From NCBI RefSeq assembly GCF_001927245.1, contig NZ_MJUX01000005.1, positions 248,001-312,000 of the forward strand: 64,000 nt of DNA. Direction: 5' to 3'. The DNA comes from Acuticoccus yangtzensis. Lineage in GTDB: Bacteria > Pseudomonadota > Alphaproteobacteria > Rhizobiales > Amorphaceae. The position numbers were made by a program, and so were the translations under genes. Under the pieces are notes generated by a model that did not search any database, had not been told where the DNA came from, and saw nothing but the letters and a program-made list of their open reading frames with translations. Of the stretch, positions 1-10,973 are shown piece after piece. Numbering within the stretch: the stretch's first letter is position 1; each line of letters starts with the position of its first letter.

Positions 1-298
1 CGCTGGAATGGCCGTCGATGGAGCAGCGGCGCAGCACGATGTTCTGCAGCCGCGCCGCCGCCCGCGCGAAGGCGCCGAAGCGCGGCATCACGAGCTGGCG
101 CGAAATATCGGCGATCGACGGGGTGTTGGGTCCTTCGACCGCGCTCGGATCGTCACCGGACAGACCCGTCGCGGCCTGCAGCGCGTTGATGACGTCGCCG
201 GTGCGCTCCTGCGCTTGCACCGCTCCGGCGCCGGCGACGAGCGCCCCCAGCACCAGGGCCAGCGCCGCGCGCCTATTTGAGCTTGGCAAAGATCTCAT
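1..298 (-). CDS. Imelysin-like exported protein, partial (N-terminus only)
   Basis: The reading frame starts at ATG 298 and runs off the left edge of the window without a stop, giving about 99 residues. The first 28 or so residues form a signal peptide: a basic start, then a hydrophobic Ala/Leu/Val/Gly stretch ending in VQAQ. The following segment (ISRQLVMPRFGAFARAAARL, then a Cys) resembles the start of imelysin/peptidase M75-family periplasmic proteins, where a helix precedes a Cys. The start overlaps the end of the upstream glycosyltransferase gene by 26 bases, so the two are probably cotranscribed. The family call rests on N-terminal pattern only; exported helical protein is the safe statement. 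Confidence 0.5.
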   Translation of the reverse strand, partial: MRSLPSSNRRAALALVLGALVAGAGAVQAQERTGDVINALQAATGLSGDDPSAVEGPNTPSIADISRQLVMPRFGAFARAAARLQNIVLRRCSIDGHSS

Positions 299-2729
299 CC
301 AGCCGCTTGGCGTATTTCTTCGCCTCGGCCGCGATGGTGTAGTTCTTCGCCACGAAGGCCTTCGCCCGCTCGGCCCGCCGCTCGCGCTCTGCCGGGTTGG
401 CCCGCACCGCCCGCATCATCTCCACAGCGCTCTCTTCTTTCGGGTTCGCCCACACCTGGTCACCGTCGACGAAGATATACTCGCCCGCCTTCGGCTCGAC
501 GAGATCATAATCGACCAGCCACGAATGCTCGGGCCGCGTGAAGTCGACATTGCCCGAATAGCCGGTGCACAGGATGGGAACGCCGATCGACATCGCCTCG
601 ATGAGCCCGAAGCCCCAGCCCTCCGAGCGGTGCAGCGACACGTAGCAGTCGCAGCCGCGCTTCAGGCGCATCAGGTCGGAATAACGCAGCGTTTCGTTGA
701 GGATGGTGATGCGCGGGTCGGCCGCGGCGATCTCCACCAGGCGATCCCACCGGCGCGTCTGGTGCGGATCGTCCACGAAGTCGCGGTTATGGGTCTTGAG
801 GACGAGATGAACGTCGTCATCCTCGCCGAACGCGGCCTTGAAGGCGGCCACTGTGGCGTGCGGGTTCTTGCGCTCCACGAAGGAGAACGAGTCGAAGGCG
901 GCCATGAAGACGAAGGTCTTCGGTCCGATCGGCAGCCGCGCCTCCACCCATGCGCGCGACGCCTCGCGGCCCGGGTCCGGCACCTCCTCCACCGCCATGC
1001 CGACGTTGGTGACGGGCTTGCCCTTCATCACCGGCTTGTAGATCTCGACGCCGTACTCGGTGGCGACCCAGATCTCGTCGCAGATGTCGAAGGACAGGTT
1101 CTGCGCCTCCGCCGGACGGGACAGCTCCCAGAAATAATAGCCGATATTGTAGGCGCCGTTGAACACGTCCGGCATGTAGGCGAGCGCCATCGGCAGCGTC
1201 TCACCGTTGAGGTGGATGAGGTTCACCTGGGCCGGCTGCGGCACGTCGAACGCCAGGTCCTTGGTGTTCATGCCGACCGGGGCCGGATTGTCGAGATCGA
1301 AATCCAGAACGCTCGGCTCATAGCCAGCGGCCTTCAGCGTCTCGACCGACAGCCGCGCGGCCTGACCGAGACCGGACGACTTCGCCAGCGGGCCGATCAC
1401 CTGGATCTTCACCCGCTCGGCCTTCGGCGCCGTCGCCGCAGGATAACGCGCCGCCTCGAAGCGGTTGCCGTGGACGTCGAACGTCGTGTAGCGCAGCCGC
1501 TTCAGGTCGAAGCCGCGCTTCAGCAGGAAGTCGGTATAGCGCTCGGCGTTGAAGACTTCGGTGATCGCCTCACCGGACGGGTGAAGCTCCTGCAAGGTCT
1601 GGTCGAACAGCGTTTCACCAGGCCCGCCGTCGAACAGTGCGGTCAGGTTCTTGGTCGGCAGGAAGCGGATGGTGCTCGGCCGCATCGTCGCCTGCAGCAG
1701 CACCCACACATGGACAAGCCGCCGGTGGTCGGCCAGCGACAGGTCGAGCACGCTGTAGCCCGGATTGGTCTTGTGCTCCTCCTCGATGAAGCGGGATAGC
1801 GCCCACTCCTGGCCGAGGAAGTAGTTCGGCACCCGGCGCAGCACGTCGACATAATAGTCGGGGATCAGACAGTCCTCGACCTTCAGGTCGACCGCGCGCT
1901 CCAGGCACCACCAGCGGACGAACTTCTCGTACTGTGCAAGGTCGGTCAGCGGGAAGACGTCGGCCGCGCCGTGCGTCGTCAGCGCATAGGACAGCGCCGC
2001 GCGGGACAGCTTGTAGCGGTTGCCGACCAGCGGCACGGTGGCGTTGAGATAGGCGATCTCGTCCGCCCCCAGCGGGATGCGGCGGTCCTTGCGCATGTGG
2101 ATGTAGTTGTCGAGATACCAGCGCAATAGGTCGTTGCGCGTCGCCTCCGACCCGTCGAGCGGGATGCCTTGGTCGAGCTTCAGCCGGGTGTGCTGAAATT
2201 TCAGGTAGGGCGAGAGGGACTGGCGAACCTGGCTCGTCTGCGTGCCGTGGAAGGCGAACAGCTTCTCCTGCAGGGGATAGCGCTGCGGCTCGGTGCGCAG
2301 CCGCAGGGCGTGACTGTCCCGGCTCGACTTCGCCACCATCGCGATGGCGCTCTCCAGCGCCGGCGCCACCGCGCGGCGGATCTCGTCCGTGATCCCCTTG
2401 CGGTTCTGCAGCATGCGCCGCGTCAGGCTCTCATAGGAGCCGTCACCGCGCCGCACGAAGAATTCGAACGGAAGATCACGCTCGGCGAGGGATTCCTTGA
2501 ACCCCTCCGGCATGCGCCAATAAAATCCGCAGCGGCGCGGGGCGAGACCCGCCGCCTCGACATCCTTGCGCACCACGTCGGCCCGGATGATGGCGCTCGG
2601 AATGCCGTCGACGACGAATTGCAGCGTCAACGGGGCGTGCAACGGATCGGTCTTGTCGGTGACCCAGCCCGAGACCTCGTTGGCGGAAAAGACGTCGATG
2701 TTCAGGGCGTAGGTGGACGTCTCACTCAC
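273..2729 (-). CDS. Large glycosyltransferase with C-terminal GT4-type (GT-B) domain
   Basis: This 818-residue protein probably transfers a sugar from a nucleotide donor during surface polysaccharide synthesis. The C-terminal part (roughly 435-818) is a GT-B glycosyltransferase: it contains AKSSGLGQAAR near the acceptor side and the family 4 EX7E motif in SEGWGFGLIEAMSIGVPI. The N-terminal 430 residues match no family I recognise; they are rich in Trp, Tyr and Arg and may bind the acceptor. The start is GTG 2729, with GAGG about 7 bases upstream. It lies 122 bases downstream of gmd on the same strand and overlaps the imelysin-like gene. Donor and acceptor cannot be told from sequence. Confidence 0.8.
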   Translation of the reverse strand: MSETSTYALNIDVFSANEVSGWVTDKTDPLHAPLTLQFVVDGIPSAIIRADVVRKDVEAAGLAPRRCGFYWRMPEGFKESLAERDLPFEFFVRRGDGSYESLTRRMLQNRKGITDEIRRAVAPALESAIAMVAKSSRDSHALRLRTEPQRYPLQEKLFAFHGTQTSQVRQSLSPYLKFQHTRLKLDQGIPLDGSEATRNDLLRWYLDNYIHMRKDRRIPLGADEIAYLNATVPLVGNRYKLSRAALSYALTTHGAADVFPLTDLAQYEKFVRWWCLERAVDLKVEDCLIPDYYVDVLRRVPNYFLGQEWALSRFIEEEHKTNPGYSVLDLSLADHRRLVHVWVLLQATMRPSTIRFLPTKNLTALFDGGPGETLFDQTLQELHPSGEAITEVFNAERYTDFLLKRGFDLKRLRYTTFDVHGNRFEAARYPAATAPKAERVKIQVIGPLAKSSGLGQAARLSVETLKAAGYEPSVLDFDLDNPAPVGMNTKDLAFDVPQPAQVNLIHLNGETLPMALAYMPDVFNGAYNIGYYFWELSRPAEAQNLSFDICDEIWVATEYGVEIYKPVMKGKPVTNVGMAVEEVPDPGREASRAWVEARLPIGPKTFVFMAAFDSFSFVERKNPHATVAAFKAAFGEDDDVHLVLKTHNRDFVDDPHQTRRWDRLVEIAAADPRITILNETLRYSDLMRLKRGCDCYVSLHRSEGWGFGLIEAMSIGVPILCTGYSGNVDFTRPEHSWLVDYDLVEPKAGEYIFVDGDQVWANPKEESAVEMMRAVRANPAERERRAERAKAFVAKNYTIAAEAKKYAKRLDEIFAKLK

Positions 2730-2851
2730 AAACGGGCCTCATCGTCAGCGGGCGATTCTGCCGCCCTTGAAACAGGCCCCCGTGTTCGCAGACTGCCGCG
2801 CCTGCGGCAAGGCCAGTCTTGCCGGCCTCGCCTCCTGCGCGCGGCGGCGCT

Positions 2852-3898
<1,047 letters not shown>

Positions 3899-4017
3899 TC
3901 AGCGCCCTTAGCAAAGGTCTAAGTTGCCCACAATAGACGATGGCGTAACGCTGATTGCCGCCCGCGCCAGAGACAATCGCCGGTGGCAGCGACGCCGCAG
4001 GAGCGGGCGACGGCGGA

Positions 4018-5256
4018 TCAGACGCGGCGAACGAGGCCGTCCAGCGGGGCCAGTGTCTGGGTTCCGGGGAAGACGTCGACGCCCAGAACGCGCGGCGACA
4101 GGCCGAGATGGTCCCGCGCAACGCCCTTCAGCACCGCCCGCAAATCGGTCGTCGGCGCAAGGTCGCGGCCCTCGTAGAGCGCGTTCGGCGCAAGGCCCGG
4201 CCAGTCGGCCACAACGCGACCGCCCTTCACCGCGCCGCCCAGAAGCATCGCGACGGTCGCGGTGCCGTGATCGGTCCCGTCGCTGCCGTTCATGCGCACA
4301 GTGCGGCCGAATTCGGTCATCACGGCCACCACGGTGTTGCCCCACACCGGCCCCATCGAATCACGCAGCGCGCCGATGGCGAGGTCCAGCGCCGACAAGG
4401 CCCGGCCGATCCGCCCTTCGGTCACGCTCTGGCGCAGGTGGGTGTCGAAGCCCGACATGTCGAGGAAGCCGACGCGCGGACCGTCGTCACCCGCCATCGC
4501 CCGGCCCGCCGCCGTCGCCGCCGAGACGACCTCGCGCTGAAAACCCTTCGCGTCCATGCCCTGGAGCATCGCGTCGACCGCCGCACCCGATTCCGCCTCG
4601 CTGCCGGTGACGCCTGAAAGCGCGATCCCCTCCGCCATCGCCTTGGCGAGCACGGGGTCGGTGTGCTCGTACATCATCATCAGCCGCGCCCGCGTATCGT
4701 CGGACGCCTCGGCGAATCCGGGCGGCAGCCAGGTGACGACGTGGTCGGCGCCGCGCAAGGTGAGCGGCGTGGTGGTGGCGGCGGCGAAGGCCCCGCTCGT
4801 CGCCATCCTCTCGTCGACGGGAAGCGTGCGCAGGATGCGGCCGAGCCAGCCGTCCTGATAATGGCCTGCCGATCCGGTGCCGTTCTCCAGCACGTCCTGC
4901 GCATCGAAGTGCGAGCGCTCGCGATAGGCGGTGTGGGCGGCGTGGACGAACAGCGCCTCACCCTTACGATAAAGCTCCGCCAGACGCGGCATGCGCGGGT
5001 TGAGCGCGAAGAAACCGTCCAGCGCGATCGCAGCGTCCGGCCCCTCCAGCGGCATCGAGAACTCGTCCCGCACCGACTCGTAAGCCGGATCACCGACCGG
5101 GGCGACGAGGGCGAGACCATCGAGCCCGCCGCGCAGGATGATCGATACGAAGCGCGGATCACGCGGGCCCGCGGCGCGGACGATCGTCGGGATGGCGGTC
5201 CACGCGGTGAAGGCGGCACCGCCGACGAGGACGGACCGGCGAGAGGGATGCAGCAT
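4018..5256 (-). CDS. DUF1501 family protein with Tat signal
   Basis: A 412-residue exported protein of the DUF1501 family, whose members resemble sulfatase/alkaline phosphatase-fold proteins but whose function is unknown. The N-terminus carries a twin-arginine signal (SRRSVLVGG, about residues 5-13) followed by a hydrophobic stretch, so it should leave the cytoplasm folded. Family landmarks are RGGLDGLALVAPVGDPAY near residue 45 and TEFGRT followed by GTDHG and WPGL near the C-terminus. It starts at ATG 5256, two bases after the DUF1800 stop, and its Shine-Dalgarno GGAGG overlaps the end of that gene, so translation is coupled. The pair is commonly found together in bacteria. Confidence 0.88.
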   Translation of the reverse strand: MLHPSRRSVLVGGAAFTAWTAIPTIVRAAGPRDPRFVSIILRGGLDGLALVAPVGDPAYESVRDEFSMPLEGPDAAIALDGFFALNPRMPRLAELYRKGEALFVHAAHTAYRERSHFDAQDVLENGTGSAGHYQDGWLGRILRTLPVDERMATSGAFAAATTTPLTLRGADHVVTWLPPGFAEASDDTRARLMMMYEHTDPVLAKAMAEGIALSGVTGSEAESGAAVDAMLQGMDAKGFQREVVSAATAAGRAMAGDDGPRVGFLDMSGFDTHLRQSVTEGRIGRALSALDLAIGALRDSMGPVWGNTVVAVMTEFGRTVRMNGSDGTDHGTATVAMLLGGAVKGGRVVADWPGLAPNALYEGRDLAPTTDLRAVLKGVARDHLGLSPRVLGVDVFPGTQTLAPLDGLVRRV

Positions 5257-5258
5257 CG

Positions 5259-6617
5259 CTACCTCCGTTGAAACGGCGGGCTCATCAAAAGGAGCACCGT
5301 TGCCTGATGTCGGTCTTCCGCGCGGTCAACGGTCTCGGCCACGAAGGGGTCCAGATCGTCGCCCATCAGCGACCGCGCGAGCCGCCGCGCGTCGACGCCC
5401 TTGCCATAGCGGCGGACCATGATGCCGGCGAAGTCCACCCGCTCAAGCACGCTGTCGCCGCCCAGGAAGTCGGTGTCCTTGTAGGCCCAGCCGGCGGGTG
5501 ACGGCGGCTTCCACATCGGTTGGCCCATCGTCTCCGCGGCCCGGCGGATGAAGCGCTGGTCGACGTCCGCCGCCTTCAGCGCGCGCCCGGTGGCGACGAG
5601 GAAGTCGTAGGGCGGCACCACCTTGGCGGGCTCGTCAACCCACGCCGCCGGATGGGCGATCAGGGTGAAGGCGAGCTCGGCAAGGTCGCCGCCGGTGTCC
5701 ACGAAACTGCGGCGCAGGGCCTCGACGAGATCGTCCGGCGCGTCGTCGCCGACGAATTGGCGCGCGAACTTGCCGGCGATGTGGGCGGCGGTGGAGGGAT
5801 GGGCGGCCAGATCGTCCAGGACGGCGCGGAGCTGGTCCTCACCCTTCTGCGGGTAGCGCGTTCCGAGGATCGTGCGGGTGCCGGGCTCGTGCCACCGCCG
5901 GTCGAACACGGGGCTGCGGGCGCGCGGCTCCATGCCGCCGCTCCAGCCGGTCAGCACCAGGGCAAGCTCGTTGATGTCGGCCTGCTCATAGCCACCGCCG
6001 ACGCCCAGCGTGTGCAGCTCCAGAAGCTCACGCGCCAGGTTTTCGTTGACGGCGCTCTTGCCGCGGCGCCGGCCGATCGGACTGTTCGGGCCGAAGGAGC
6101 GCGCGTTGTCGAGGTAGAGAAGCATCGCCGGATGGGTGATCGCCGCGGCCAGCATGTCGCCAAAGCGGCCGGTCACATGGGCGCGGATCGCCTCGCGCTC
6201 GTAGTTGCCGGCGACGACGCGCACCGGCACCTTCTGCGCCTCCACCGCGAAGTGATTGGACCAGAAGAGGACCAGCCGTTCCAGGAAGGGATGCCGCGTA
6301 GTGACGCCGTGGGCATAGCGGGCGGCGATCTCGTCCGCCTCCGCCTCGCGCATGATCTGGTTGCGTGCCTGGCGGGCGTCGTCGCGCGCCATTTCGGCGG
6401 CCTCGCTGCGCCCACCCTGGCGGAAGGCGCGGGCCGCCGTGCGCAAGGTGCGGTCGGCCGACACGTAGGCCTCGCGCAGGGTGGCAAGGTCCGGGCCGCG
6501 GACGATGGCGGCCTCCTTGTGGTCGAGCTCTGCCGCGAGATCCTCACGGCTCGGTCCGCCGCCCGGCTCGGGCCCCAGCCCGAAGCGTGTCGCGGCGGTC
6601 AACGCGGGGGAGCGCAT
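5259..6617 (-). CDS. DUF1800 family protein
   Basis: A 452-residue protein of the DUF1800 family, function unknown, which regularly precedes DUF1501 genes. The N-terminal RFGLGPEPGGG and the central NENLARELLELHTLGVGGG are the family hallmarks; FWSNHFAVEA lies between them. I see no clear signal peptide, which is common for this family in proteobacteria. It begins at ATG 6617 behind a near-ideal ribosome site (AGGAGGTGA) and ends in the ribosome site of the DUF1501 gene. Together they form a two-gene unit, and any assigned role, such as cell-surface or polysaccharide association, would be a guess. Confidence 0.88.
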   Translation of the reverse strand: MRSPALTAATRFGLGPEPGGGPSREDLAAELDHKEAAIVRGPDLATLREAYVSADRTLRTAARAFRQGGRSEAAEMARDDARQARNQIMREAEADEIAARYAHGVTTRHPFLERLVLFWSNHFAVEAQKVPVRVVAGNYEREAIRAHVTGRFGDMLAAAITHPAMLLYLDNARSFGPNSPIGRRRGKSAVNENLARELLELHTLGVGGGYEQADINELALVLTGWSGGMEPRARSPVFDRRWHEPGTRTILGTRYPQKGEDQLRAVLDDLAAHPSTAAHIAGKFARQFVGDDAPDDLVEALRRSFVDTGGDLAELAFTLIAHPAAWVDEPAKVVPPYDFLVATGRALKAADVDQRFIRRAAETMGQPMWKPPSPAGWAYKDTDFLGGDSVLERVDFAGIMVRRYGKGVDARRLARSLMGDDLDPFVAETVDRAEDRHQATVLLLMSPPFQRR

Positions 6618-6801
6618 GGGTCACCTCCTGCCGCAACGGCGCGGCAACGCGCGCCCACTCCATATACCAGATCGCGCCCCTCACGGAACGCGGACCGGGG
6701 CGCGGCGTGTGCGCGCGCCCCGGCATCCTCGTGCCACCGGCCCCGTGAACGCGAGTTGAACGGGCCGTCGTCCGCGCCCGGACGGGCCGGGCGCCAACCC
6801 T

Positions 6802-7968
6802 TCAGCGCAGCGGCTGAAGGATCGACACGTAGTTGGCGACCGCGGCGCCGCCCATGTTGAAGACACCGCCGATATCGGCGTTCTTCAACTGCATGTCGCC
6901 CGCCTCGCCGGCGAGCTGCATCGCCGAGACGACGTGCATGGAGACGCCCGTGGCGCCGACCGGATGACCCTTCGCCTTCAGCCCGCCCGAAACGTTGACC
7001 GGAAGCTTGCCGTCCGCATCGGTCCACCCTTCGTGGATCGCGCGGTACCCTTCGCCCGGCTTCGTCAGCCCCATCGCCTCATATTCGATGAGTTCGGCGA
7101 TGGTGAAGCAGTCGTGCGTTTCCACGAAGGAGAGATCGTCCAAGGTCAGCTTGGCGGCGCCCAACGCACGGGACCAAGCCTCGCGGCAGCCCTCGAACTG
7201 GATGATGTCGCGCTTGGACATCGGCAGGAAGTCCTGCACGTGCTGCATGGTGCGGAAGGCGACCGCCTTCTTCATCGCCATCGCGGTCGGGATGTCGGCG
7301 AGCACGATGGCCGCCGCACCGTCGGAGACGAGCGAGCAGTCCGTCCGCTTCAGCGGCCCGGCGACGACCGGGTTCTTCTCCGACTCGGTGCGGCAGAAGT
7401 CGAAGCCGAGGTCCTTGCGCATCTGCGCGAACGGGTTCTTCACGCCGTTCTTGTGGTTCTTCGCGGCGATCTTCGCCAGCGCGTCGGATTGGTCGCCGTA
7501 GCGCTGGAAATAGTTGCCGGCGATCTTGCCGAACACGCCCGCGAAGCCGGCCGGAATATCGCCCTCTTCCTTCAGATAGGCGGCACGCAACAGGTTCTCG
7601 GCGATCTGCGGGCCGGGCGTCGTCGTCATCTGCTCCACGCCGACGACGAGGACCATCTTGGCCTCCTTCGCGGCGATCGACTTCAGCCCCTGGCGGATGG
7701 CGCCCGAGCCGGTGGCGCAGGCATTCTCGACGCGGGTGGCGGGCTTGAAACGCAGCCGGTCGTCGGCCTGCAGCACCAAGGAGGCGGTGAAATCCTGCTT
7801 GGAGAAGCCGCCGTTGAAGTGGCCGAGAACGATCTCGTCGATATCGTCGGGGCCGACACCGGCGTCGGCCATCGCGTCGGTGGCGACGCGCGCGACGAGG
7901 GACTCGACGGTCTCGTCGCTCAGTTTGCCGAACGGGGTATGGGCCCAGCCCACCATCGCTGCGGTCAT
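6802..7968 (-). CDS. Thiolase family protein (acetyl-CoA acetyltransferase, SCP2-like)
   Basis: A 388-residue cytoplasmic thiolase that should cleave or form a carbon-carbon bond between acyl-CoA and acetyl-CoA. The nucleophilic Cys is in ENACATGSGAI near residue 85. The C-terminal catalytic segments are ETHDCFTIAE and GGLKAKGHPVGATG, the pattern of the SCP-x/SCP2-type subgroup rather than classical PhaA or FadA. The start is ATG 7968, which has a strong AAGGAGG ribosome site; an upstream in-frame extension of 36 residues is compositionally unlike protein. It lies 193 bases downstream of an SDR and near an acyl-CoA synthetase, which suggests fatty-acid or propionate metabolism. The true substrate is unknown. 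Confidence 0.88.
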   Translation of the reverse strand: MTAAMVGWAHTPFGKLSDETVESLVARVATDAMADAGVGPDDIDEIVLGHFNGGFSKQDFTASLVLQADDRLRFKPATRVENACATGSGAIRQGLKSIAAKEAKMVLVVGVEQMTTTPGPQIAENLLRAAYLKEEGDIPAGFAGVFGKIAGNYFQRYGDQSDALAKIAAKNHKNGVKNPFAQMRKDLGFDFCRTESEKNPVVAGPLKRTDCSLVSDGAAAIVLADIPTAMAMKKAVAFRTMQHVQDFLPMSKRDIIQFEGCREAWSRALGAAKLTLDDLSFVETHDCFTIAELIEYEAMGLTKPGEGYRAIHEGWTDADGKLPVNVSGGLKAKGHPVGATGVSMHVVSAMQLAGEAGDMQLKNADIGGVFNMGGAAVANYVSILQPLR

Positions 7969-8161
7969 TGGATCCTCCTTCCTGTCGCGGGTCTCGCCGT
8001 CCCGCGTGTTGTCGGAGGGCGTGCACCTGCGGCGGCGCCCCCTCGCTTGCCATGTCACATAACCATTGGTGCGCAACTTTGACAGGTCAAAGCCCGCTCG
8101 TCAGCCAAAATCGTCAGACGTTCTCAGGCGGGCATCGCGACCGGCGTGAGGCGGCCCCGGC

Positions 8162-8947
8162 TCAGTCCGTCGGCACGGTGGTGCTGAGCGGAAGGCGGCC
8201 GCCGTCGGCATAGATCGTCTGGCCGGTGACGTAGCTGGAATCGGGGGACGCAAGGAAGGCGACGATCGACGCGATCTCGTGCGGGCGGCCGACGCGGCCC
8301 ATCGGCGTGCGCGACATCAGCGCCTTCATCGCCTTGGCGTCGCGGGTCATCTGCGGCGTCACGTCGGTTTCGACGGTGCCCGGCCCCACGGCGTTGACGC
8401 GGATGCCCCACGGCGCCAACGCCAGCGCGCTGACCTTGGTGAGCTGCGACATCGCCCCCTTCGACACCGAGAAGGGCACATGGGCCGGGTGCGCCACCAC
8501 CGCATTGATCGAGCTCATGTGAACGATGGATCCGGCCGGCCCGCCCTCTTTCACGCGCTCCGCCATGTGCTTGCCGACACCTTGCGACACAAGGAAGGCG
8601 CCCTTGAGGTTGACGCGCAGGACCCTGTCGAAATCCTCCTCGGTGAGGCTCAGAAACTCGGCGCCACCGTCGATCCCGGCATTGTTGACGAGAACGTCCA
8701 CCGGACCGAAGGCATCGACGGTGGCGGCGATGAGGTTGCGCACGTCGAGCCGCTCGGCCACGTCGCATTCGGTGAACTGAACCCGGTGCTCCGGGCCGAG
8801 CAGCTTGGCGAGGCGCTCCCCGTCGCCCACGGCGACATCGGCCAGCATGACACGCATGCCCTCTTCCACCAGCCGCTCGGCGACCGCACGGCCGATGCCG
8901 CGCGCCGCACCGGTAACGATCGCCACCTTGTCGGCGAGCCCCTTCAC
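8162..8947 (-). CDS. SDR family protein with Phe replacing the catalytic Tyr
   Basis: A 261-residue short-chain dehydrogenase/reductase fold protein. The NAD(P)-binding TGAARGIG (residues 12-19) and NNAG (88-91) are intact. The catalytic Ser (146) and Lys (163) are present, but the position of the invariant Tyr reads Phe159 (HVPFSVSK; codon TTC on the coding strand). In classical SDRs this Tyr is the acid-base, and its loss normally removes redox activity. The protein may bind dinucleotide without reducing, or use another residue. It begins at GTG 8947 with a weak ribosome site, 47 bases after the prpE-like gene, and is probably cotranscribed with it. Confidence 0.85.
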   Translation of the reverse strand: MKGLADKVAIVTGAARGIGRAVAERLVEEGMRVMLADVAVGDGERLAKLLGPEHRVQFTECDVAERLDVRNLIAATVDAFGPVDVLVNNAGIDGGAEFLSLTEEDFDRVLRVNLKGAFLVSQGVGKHMAERVKEGGPAGSIVHMSSINAVVAHPAHVPFSVSKGAMSQLTKVSALALAPWGIRVNAVGPGTVETDVTPQMTRDAKAMKALMSRTPMGRVGRPHEIASIVAFLASPDSSYVTGQTIYADGGRLPLSTTVPTD

Positions 8948-8994
8948 GCGGTGCGTCTTTTCATGCGACGCGCCACGTCAGACGACTTCACCGC

Positions 8995-10890
8995 TCACGC
9001 GGCGGCACCCGGATGGCGCACCGCGTTCTCGATGTCGTCCAGCGCGGCGGGGTCTTCGATGGTGGCGGGCATCACGTAGCTCTCTCCGTCGGCGATCTTC
9101 TTGATGGTGGCGCGGAGCGTCTTGCCGGATCGCGTCTTGGGCAAGCGCGGAACGGCGATCACCTTCTTGAATGCGGCCACGGGACCGACCTCCTGACGCA
9201 CCTTTGCCACAAGCTCGGCCTCCAGCCCGTCGAACGAGGCGTCGGGCCGCAAGACGACGAAGCCGATCGGCGCTTGGCCCTTGATCTGATCCTCGGCGCC
9301 GATCACCGCGCATTCCACCACCGCCGGGTGCGAGGTGAGAACGTCCTCCATCACCCCCGTCGACAGGCGGTGGCCGGCGACGTTGATGACGTCGTCGGTG
9401 CGAGCCATGATGAAAACGTAGCCGTCATCGTCGATCAGGCCGGCGTCGGACGTATTGTAGTAGCCGGGAAAAGCGTCGAGATAGGCGGAGCGGAAGCGGT
9501 CGTCGTCGTTCCACAGCGTCGGCAGGCAGGACGGCGGCAGCGGCAGACGGATGGCGATGTTGCCCATTTCGCCGCGCGGCACCTCGTGCCCCTCATCGTC
9601 GAGGATGACGACGTCGTAGCCCGGCATCGGCTTCGTCGGCGAGCCGGGTTTGACGGGCAGAAGCTCGATGCCGACCGGATTGGCGGCGATCGCCCAGCCG
9701 GTCTCGGTCTGCCACCAGTGGTCGATCACAGGAACGTTCAGCGCCCTCTCGGCCCAGTCGATCGACGCCGGATCCGCGCGCTCTCCCGCGAGGAAGAGCG
9801 TGCGGAAGGAGGACAGGTCGTAGTCGGCCGGCAGCTTGCCGTCCGGGTCCTCTTTCTTCACGGCGCGGATCGCGGTCGGCGCCGTGAAGAGGGCCGCCGC
9901 CTTGTGCTCGGAGATGACCCGCCAGAAGGCCCCGGCGTCGGGCGTTCCGACGGGTTTGCCTTCATAGACGATGGTCGTCGCCCCGATCAGCAGCGGGCCG
10001 TAGACGATATAGGAGTGGCCGACGACCCAGCCGACATCGCTGGCGGTCCACCACACCTCCCCCGGCTGGATGCCGTAGAGATGTTTCATCGACCAGGTGA
10101 GCGCGACCGCATAGCCAGCGGTATCGCGCACCACCCCTTTGGGACGCCCGGTGGTGCCGGACGTGTAGAGGATGTAGAGCGGGTCCGTGCCCGCAACGGG
10201 TTCGCACGGCACGTCGCGTCCGGCCTCGAGCGCCGCTGCATATAAAGCGCCGAGGTCGTGGTTGCCCTCGCCCGAGAGGTCCGCCGGGCATTGCTCACGC
10301 TGCAGATAGAGCACCGGCGGCGCCGCCTTGGCGAGTTGGCGTGCTTGAGAAATCTGCGGCTCGTAAGGGACGAGACGCGTCGCCTCGATGCCGCAGGACG
10401 CGGCAATGATGAGGGTCGGCTCGGCATCGTCGAGCCGTGCGGCGAGTTCCTTCGCGGCGAACCCGCCGAACACGACCGAATGGATGGCTCCGAGGCGTGC
10501 GCACGCCAGCATGGCCACCAGCGATTCGGGGATCATCGGCATGTAGATGATGGCCCGGTCGCCCTTGCCGAGACCGAAATCCTTCAGGACCGCGGCCATC
10601 GCCTTCACACGGGCGGTGAGCTCGCCATAGGTCCAGACGGATTTGGTGCCCGTGACGGGGGAGTCGTAGATGATCGCAGGCTGATCGGCACGGTCCGGCA
10701 GATGCCGGTCCAACGCATTCCAGCACATGTTCATCACGCTGCCAGGAAACCACCGCCCGTACAGTCCCGCGCTCTCGTCGAAGGCGGTCCGCGGAGGCTC
10801 GATCCAGTCCACAGCCTCCGCCGCCCTCAACCAGAAGGCGTGCGGATCACTGCGCCAAGAATCGACGGTGGCCTGATAGGCGTTCGACAT
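8995..10890 (-). CDS. prpE: Propionyl-CoA synthetase (acetyl-CoA synthetase family)
   Basis: Activates propionate (or another short acid) to its CoA thioester through an acyl-AMP intermediate. The 631-residue length and the N-terminal segment (WFPGSVMNMCWNALDRHL) match the PrpE branch of the acyl-CoA synthetases. The adenylation core is seen in YTSGTTGRPKGVVRD, WWQTETGWAI and GYYNTSDAGLIDDDG. The C-terminal catalytic Lys, a target of regulatory acetylation in this family, sits in PKTRSGKTLRA. The start is ATG 10890 behind GGGAGGGGGAC. The downstream SDR and thiolase suggest an acyl-CoA cluster. Acetate or acrylate use cannot be excluded from sequence alone. Confidence 0.9.
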   Translation of the reverse strand: MSNAYQATVDSWRSDPHAFWLRAAEAVDWIEPPRTAFDESAGLYGRWFPGSVMNMCWNALDRHLPDRADQPAIIYDSPVTGTKSVWTYGELTARVKAMAAVLKDFGLGKGDRAIIYMPMIPESLVAMLACARLGAIHSVVFGGFAAKELAARLDDAEPTLIIAASCGIEATRLVPYEPQISQARQLAKAAPPVLYLQREQCPADLSGEGNHDLGALYAAALEAGRDVPCEPVAGTDPLYILYTSGTTGRPKGVVRDTAGYAVALTWSMKHLYGIQPGEVWWTASDVGWVVGHSYIVYGPLLIGATTIVYEGKPVGTPDAGAFWRVISEHKAAALFTAPTAIRAVKKEDPDGKLPADYDLSSFRTLFLAGERADPASIDWAERALNVPVIDHWWQTETGWAIAANPVGIELLPVKPGSPTKPMPGYDVVILDDEGHEVPRGEMGNIAIRLPLPPSCLPTLWNDDDRFRSAYLDAFPGYYNTSDAGLIDDDGYVFIMARTDDVINVAGHRLSTGVMEDVLTSHPAVVECAVIGAEDQIKGQAPIGFVVLRPDASFDGLEAELVAKVRQEVGPVAAFKKVIAVPRLPKTRSGKTLRATIKKIADGESYVMPATIEDPAALDDIENAVRHPGAAA

Positions 10891-10973
10891 GTCCCCCTCC
10901 CCATTCGCGCTTCATTCCAGGAAGCATCGCTGGACGATGCTATAACCTGACGGCCGCGCAAACGGGAGGACAG

